DNA from: Haladaptatus caseinilyticus
GTDB lineage: Archaea > Halobacteriota > Halobacteria > Halobacteriales > Haladaptataceae
Assembly: GCF_026248685.1 (NCBI RefSeq)
Contig: NZ_CP111036.1
Location: 2,294,001 to 2,358,000, forward strand
Direction of reading: 5' to 3'
Length of the DNA: 64,000 bases
The notes under the pieces were generated by a model. It was given only the letters and a program-made list of their open reading frames with translations. It was not told where the DNA came from and did not search any database. The number at the start of each line of letters is the position of its first letter. Position 1 is the stretch's first letter. Of the stretch, positions 60,347 through 64,000 are shown piece by piece. Position numbers and translations under genes: made by a program.

Positions 60347-60848
60347 CTAAACGGTGCGTCTTGGCGTAATTCCAGCCGATGCTCCTACGTTTCGGTAACA
60401 TTCGTGGGTATCTCCGACAGTCACGAGCGGGGTGTTTTCGGTGTATTCTCCCTCTTTGGGCAGACACACCCGATTTTCTCGCTCGTGACGCGTCATCCAA
60501 CGCGGCGTGGATTGCGACTGCCGACGTGTTCAGGTCAGGGGGCGCCGATGTGCTGGCATGGCTATAGCGGTTCGCACGCTGGACGAAGGTGCGTGGGTGA
60601 ACGTGAACAACACCCGGATCGTCGGCGTAAGCAACGTCTGGAAGCTTGCACACCACGACATCTGCGGCTGTGAAGTCGCCTTTTTCGTCGTCGAAGTGTT
60701 CACCGACGTGGGGGTCGATGGCAAGTGGGTCGAAGCCCGTGCCGGTGGACAGTGCATCGGCTGTGGCGAGCACGGAACGACTGACTGGCTCCGAGTCGGG
60801 AAGATGGGTACCGACCGCTTCCGCCCCATTGCCGTCGAGGGCGTTCAT
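60347..60848 (-). pseudogene. Unknown protein, apparent frameshift at an A4 run
   Basis: The frame from ATG 60848 codes an acidic, plausible protein (MNALDGNGAEAVGTHL ... VVVCKLPDVAYADDPGVVHVHPRTF ... AVAIHAALDDASRA), then becomes Arg-rich. In the +1 frame the sequence resumes a coherent acidic C-terminus (NRVCLPKEGEYTENTPLVTVGDTHECYR ... GITPRRTV, stop at 60347). Removing one A from the AAAA run at 60477-60474 restores one frame of about 166 residues. An ATG at 60496 could instead start a separate 49-residue protein. Family unknown; it heads the siroheme operon. Confidence 0.45.
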
Positions 60849-60985
60849 TCGCCTGGATAACTGCTCTGTCGGTCCTCGGAAAACGGACCGTCACACCTCC
60901 CCGCGATATTTGCCGGGATTTCCGATCCCCGGCGGACATTGACGCGGAGCGCGACTGTTTACGGGTCGGTTCTGTACGATGGCCC

Positions 60986-62764
60986 ATGCCGACCGACGTG
61001 GAGAAATGGAAGGACGAGGTGTACGGAAAGGAGATTCGCGAGCACATGCTCCGATTCGCCGAAGAGGGGTGGGACGCCATTCCGGACGACGAACACGATG
61101 CGTGGTTCGAACGGTTCAAATGGTGGGGGCTGTACCACCAGCGCGACGGACAGGAGAGCTACTTCATGATGCGGATCGGGCCACCAAGTGGCGTGCTCGA
61201 GCCCGGACAGCTCCGAGTCATCGGCGAAATCGCGCGCGACTTCGCCGTCGGTCCCGCCGCGAACCCCGAGTTCGGAAATGGTTACGCGGACGTGACGACC
61301 CGGCAGGCGATACAGCTCCACTGGGTAAACATCGAGGACGTGCCCAAAATCTGGGACCGTCTCGAAGAGGCGGGGCTTTCGACCATGCAGGCCTGTGGCG
61401 ATTCATGGCGTAACATCGTCGGTTGTCCAGTCGCAGGCAAGGACGAGGCGGAGTTCGTCGATGCCCTCCCCGTAGTCGAGGATTTACAGGAGAACTTCAA
61501 AGGGAACCCCGAGTACGCGAACCTACCACGAAAATGGAAGGTGTCGGTGACCGGATGTAGGGAAGGCTGTGGACAGGGCGACATCAACGATATCGGCATC
61601 GAACCCGCCGAGAAGAAAATCGACGGCGAATCGGTTCGTGGGTTCAACGTCCGCGTCGGCGGTGGCCTCGCCGGTCGCGAACCGCGATTCGCCCGCGACA
61701 TCGACGTGTTCGCGGAACCAAACGAGGTGGTCCCGGTGCTGGGCGGGCTCTCGGGTCTCTTCCGCGATTACGGCAACCGGGACAACCGCCGTCGCGCACG
61801 CATCAAGTTCCTCGTGGACGAGTGGGGTCCCGAAAAGGTCCGCCGTGTCCTGCAGGACGAGTACGTCGATTTCGAACTGAAAACCGCCGGAGATGACCTT
61901 CGTGAGGAGTATTCGTACAACGCCGGGGTTCCGGACGACCACGGCCACGCCGACCACGTCGGGGTTCACAAACAACCCGACGGGAACTACTACATCGGCC
62001 TGAACGTCCTTGTGGGTCGCGTCGGTGCGGAGGACATGATAGAGATGGCGGACATCGCGGAGGAGTACGGTTCCGGCGAAGCCCGACTCACGCAACGCCA
62101 GAACATCATCCTCACCGACGTTCCCGAGGAGAACCTCGATGCCATGCTGGACGAACCGTTGTTCGACCAGTACAGCCCCGACCCGCATCCGTTCCAGCGC
62201 GGGTCGATTGCGTGTACCGGAACCGAGTTCTGTTCGCTCTCCATCGTGGAGACGAAGAACCGGCAAGTTCGCCTCTCGCGCTGGCTTCGTGACAACGTCG
62301 AACTGCCGGACGACGTGGCGAACTTCCACATCCACTTGTCCGGTTGCACCGCCTCCTGTGCCCAGCCGCAAATCGCGGACATCAGCCTGCGCGGGATGAA
62401 AACCCGCAAGGACGGCGAGGCGGTCGAAGCACTCGATATCGGCCTCGGTGGCGGCCTCGGCGAGAATCCTAGCTTCGCATCGTGGATTCGGGAGCGAATC
62501 GCCGCCGACGAGGTACCTGGCGCGATTCGAAACCTCATCGATGCGTTCGATGAACGGCGCGAGGACGGGCAAACGTTCCGGGAGTTCGTACAGTCCCACG
62601 ACGAGGAGAAACTGGCCGAGTTCGCGGAACCCGAGGAAACCTCCTACGACGATCCGTACATGCACAACACGAAGAAGACGTGGTACCCCTACGCCGACGA
62701 CGACGCGATGGAGGCCAGTCCGGCACCGAACAGCCCGGACGACGCGATTTCAGGGGACGACTGA
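60986..62764 (+). CDS. Ferredoxin-dependent nitrite/sulfite reductase (siroheme)
   Basis: A 592-residue siroheme and 4Fe-4S reductase with two repeated halves. The cluster ligands are Cys about 410 and 416 (CTGTEFCS) and Cys about 454 and 458 (GCTASCAQ); substrate-binding Arg/Lys patches (RQAIQLHW, RQNIILTD) are present. It reduces nitrite to ammonia or sulfite to sulfide; NirA versus Sir cannot be fixed. Divergent from the siroheme operon and followed directly by DUF6360. TTTAC about 27 nt upstream suggests a leaderless transcript. Confidence 0.92.
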   Translation: MPTDVEKWKDEVYGKEIREHMLRFAEEGWDAIPDDEHDAWFERFKWWGLYHQRDGQESYFMMRIGPPSGVLEPGQLRVIGEIARDFAVGPAANPEFGNGYADVTTRQAIQLHWVNIEDVPKIWDRLEEAGLSTMQACGDSWRNIVGCPVAGKDEAEFVDALPVVEDLQENFKGNPEYANLPRKWKVSVTGCREGCGQGDINDIGIEPAEKKIDGESVRGFNVRVGGGLAGREPRFARDIDVFAEPNEVVPVLGGLSGLFRDYGNRDNRRRARIKFLVDEWGPEKVRRVLQDEYVDFELKTAGDDLREEYSYNAGVPDDHGHADHVGVHKQPDGNYYIGLNVLVGRVGAEDMIEMADIAEEYGSGEARLTQRQNIILTDVPEENLDAMLDEPLFDQYSPDPHPFQRGSIACTGTEFCSLSIVETKNRQVRLSRWLRDNVELPDDVANFHIHLSGCTASCAQPQIADISLRGMKTRKDGEAVEALDIGLGGGLGENPSFASWIRERIAADEVPGAIRNLIDAFDERREDGQTFREFVQSHDEEKLAEFAEPEETSYDDPYMHNTKKTWYPYADDDAMEASPAPNSPDDAISGDD

Positions 62765-62765
62765 G

Positions 62766-63053
62766 ATGGCTGACCGAGTCCTCTCGGTCACCGCTTTCAC
62801 CACGTTTGACCTCGTAGACGCCGTTGCGGAGGGTCATGGGTGGACGGAGGAAGCGGTCGGCGTTCTGAACGTCAAAACCCCGCGCAGTGAGGGTTCACCC
62901 GACGAAGTGTTACTGCAGCTCGAACTGGACAACACCGAGTTGGAGCATCTGCCAGCACACGCCGAAACGGTTTCCCTGTCACCGGAGCAGGCACGGGAGT
63001 TGGCGGGGGAGTTGGAGCGGTACGCCGATTCGGTGGCGGAAGAACGGTCGTAG
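62766..63053 (+). CDS. DUF6360 family protein
   Basis: A 95-residue haloarchaeal protein starting MADRVLSVTAFTTFDLVDA, the DUF6360 pattern, with GWTEEAVGVLNVKTP. It starts one nt after the reductase stop, so the pair is co-transcribed; DUF6360 is commonly encoded beside this reductase. Probably an accessory to the nitrite/sulfite reductase. Role unproven. Confidence 0.85.
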   Translation: MADRVLSVTAFTTFDLVDAVAEGHGWTEEAVGVLNVKTPRSEGSPDEVLLQLELDNTELEHLPAHAETVSLSPEQARELAGELERYADSVAEERS

Positions 63054-63155
63054 TGGATGGAAACGGAACTCCTCATAACCACCGCGTAAGGAGTCGTTTA
63101 ACTGGTCTATAACTTTAGGAGTCGGGGTACTCTACCCCATCGGGGATGATTTACT

Positions 63156-63512
63156 ATGCCCCAATCACAAAACGGCGAACGAGATCGTAACGACAGTAGT
63201 CAACGGTCCACACAGAAAGAAACTACTGGACAGGGCAGTGCGAACCAGCAACCACAAGCGCAGAACACGCGTCGGAAGAACGATGGGTCGTCGAACTGGC
63301 TCGCGAAGACCGGCTTGATGTCGGGCCTCGCAGTCATCGGCTTCGTGTTGCTGTTGTTCGCGCTCGGCCAGGCCGTCGGTTTCGACCTGCTGGGACTGTT
63401 CGCTGAAGCGGTCAGTTCCCAGACGGGACGCTGGCTCGTCGTCGCGCTCTTCGCCCTGCTCCTCATCGGAGTAGCTGAGCGGGGACTTCGTGGCACTCTT
63501 CGCCGCGTCTAA
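63156..63512 (+). CDS. Two-helix membrane protein with Gln/Asn-rich N-terminus
   Basis: A 118-residue protein: residues 1-45 are Gln/Asn/Ser-rich, hydrophilic and disordered, then two hydrophobic helices (about 50-70 and 90-110) joined by a short loop, ending LRGTLRRV. Family not recognised. Confidence 0.6.
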   Translation: MPQSQNGERDRNDSSQRSTQKETTGQGSANQQPQAQNTRRKNDGSSNWLAKTGLMSGLAVIGFVLLLFALGQAVGFDLLGLFAEAVSSQTGRWLVVALFALLLIGVAERGLRGTLRRV

Positions 63513-63563
63513 CGCTCCCCGGCTCGATTTTGTTCAGAAGTGAACGTCTGGCACGCTGTATTC

Positions 63564-63779
63564 TCAATCCATTCGAACGGTCGCACAGCCGCAGGTGACG
63601 ACCGGGTCGAATAGTTCATCGACCGGCATCGCCTCGCCACAATCTGTGCAAATGATATGTGGCTCCGACCGTCGGCGTTGTTCCCGATAATATTCGACCG
63701 CCTGTACTCCAATCAATGCTGCAGCACCGGCTCCGACTGCCCCCATCAAAACCGTGTCAAGTGTGTTTTCGCGTGCCAT
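63564..63779 (-). CDS. Membrane-anchored mini zinc-ribbon protein (71 aa)
   Basis: One hydrophobic helix near the N-terminus (MARENTLDTVLMGAVGAGAA), a basic stretch REQRRR, then Cys in ICTDCGEAM and VTCGCATV, forming a C-terminal zinc ribbon facing the cytoplasm. I start at MARENTLD (63779); the longer frame adds a non-halophilic lead. Function unknown. Confidence 0.6.
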   Translation of the reverse strand: MARENTLDTVLMGAVGAGAAALIGVQAVEYYREQRRRSEPHIICTDCGEAMPVDELFDPVVTCGCATVRMD

Positions 63780-63910
63780 GGTGAGGCAAGGATGGGCCAG
63801 TACCTTAAAGCTACTGCTGAATTCATCCAACATAACTCTTGCTGCCATAGCGGACCCTTCCGAGTCGCAAGCGGTTCATATAAAAATAGGTTCGTCGTAG
63901 AACAGTTCGT

Positions 63911-64000
63911 ATGATATCCCTCACTGGGTCAGTCGTCGGGTTCGTCGTGAGCCTGCTCATCGGCGCACTCGGCATTTACATCGGCGCGAGAGTCGTGACG
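63911..64000 (+). CDS. Membrane protein, truncated by window end
   Basis: ATG at 63911 opens a frame (MISLTGSVVGFVVSLLIGAL) that runs off the window after 30 codons. The visible part is one or more hydrophobic helices. Too short to name. Confidence 0.55.
   Translation, partial: MISLTGSVVGFVVSLLIGALGIYIGARVVT

Noticed and set aside
60507-60860. Plus-strand open frame opposite the frameshifted gene, with Cys-rich CIGCGEHG and Trp-containing stretches.
   Set aside because: Its composition mirrors the acidic minus frame; it has no start signal, and the divergent promoter for the reductase lies after it.
1-64000. CRISPR arrays, insertion sequences, integrases, phage or toxin-antitoxin genes.
   Set aside because: None seen: no regular repeat-spacer pattern, no transposase-like or integrase-like protein, no att-flanked block beside the two tRNA genes.

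Overview
The window is a 64 kb piece of a haloarchaeal (class Halobacteria) chromosome. Evidence: GC-rich DNA; strongly acidic proteins; archaeal ribosomal proteins (L7Ae, S28e, L24e, L21e); archaeal Rpb4, aEF-1beta, TmcA and RNase J; an archaeal SRP (7S) RNA; geranylgeranyl lipid enzymes; many haloarchaea-restricted small families (HalOD1, DUF5793, DUF5798, DUF6360, HVO_2753-type zinc finger); and TATA boxes about 25-28 nt before RNA and leaderless starts. A genus such as Haladaptatus would fit, but I cannot prove it from the sequence. The region is chromosomal core. I see no transposase, integrase, CRISPR array or phage block.

Layout. 1-2.8 kb: C-terminal part of a large DUF2298 membrane protein, convergent with uridine phosphorylase. 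2-8.6 kb: nucleoside import and salvage locus on the minus strand (BMP lipoprotein, ABC ATPase, two permeases, then cdd and udp). 8.7-15.6 kb: phosphohexomutase, small proteins, a type IV pilus-like ATPase/TadC pair, and a Trm9-like methyltransferase beside tRNA-Gly(TCC). 16-24.5 kb: methyltransferase, exported penicillin acylase, SBP56 methanethiol-oxidase-like protein with a coupled 2Fe-2S ferredoxin, L7Ae-S28e-L24e-Ndk operon, cytochrome oxidase subunit III. 24.5-34 kb: a candidate structured RNA and tmcA, Bat-type and HalOD1 regulators, gltX, a secreted low-complexity protein, then RNase J followed by prenyl diphosphate synthase. 34.5-40.8 kb: paired MetE-like proteins, then the L21e-Rpb4-DUF655-KsgA-MscS-HemK2 operon. 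41-48.4 kb: cystathionine synthase/lyase, aEF-1beta with zinc finger, OsmC, metal hydrolase, FAH hydrolase, NDH-2, YhbY-MscS, Tat lipoprotein carboxypeptidase/deacylase. 48.5-53.5 kb: SRP RNA, small membrane proteins, cysteine synthase, CoA-binding protein, RecA-like ATPase, UbiA, tRNA-Arg(TCG). 53.6-63 kb: BKACE enzyme and a tightly overlapped siroheme/tetrapyrrole minus-strand operon (tiny ORFs, CbiX-DR2241 fusion, CobA, TrpD paralogue, ferredoxin), flanked by precorrin-2 dehydrogenase and siroheme nitrite/sulfite reductase plus DUF6360. 63-64 kb: small membrane proteins, one truncated by the window edge.

How it fits together. The 55.4-63 kb block supplies siroheme (CobA methylation, Met8-type oxidation, CbiX chelation) to the siroheme reductase, with a ferredoxin and several uncharacterised small proteins co-translated. 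The most interesting non-coding signals are: a four-hairpin leader before RNase J; a K-turn (box C/D-like) element plus an 11-bp inverted repeat before L7Ae; a compact structured RNA with its own TATA box before tmcA; and an in-frame TGA in an otherwise intact small zinc-type ORF. Many genes overlap by ATGA, GTGA or TGATG, which fixed several starts at positions shorter than the longest open frame.
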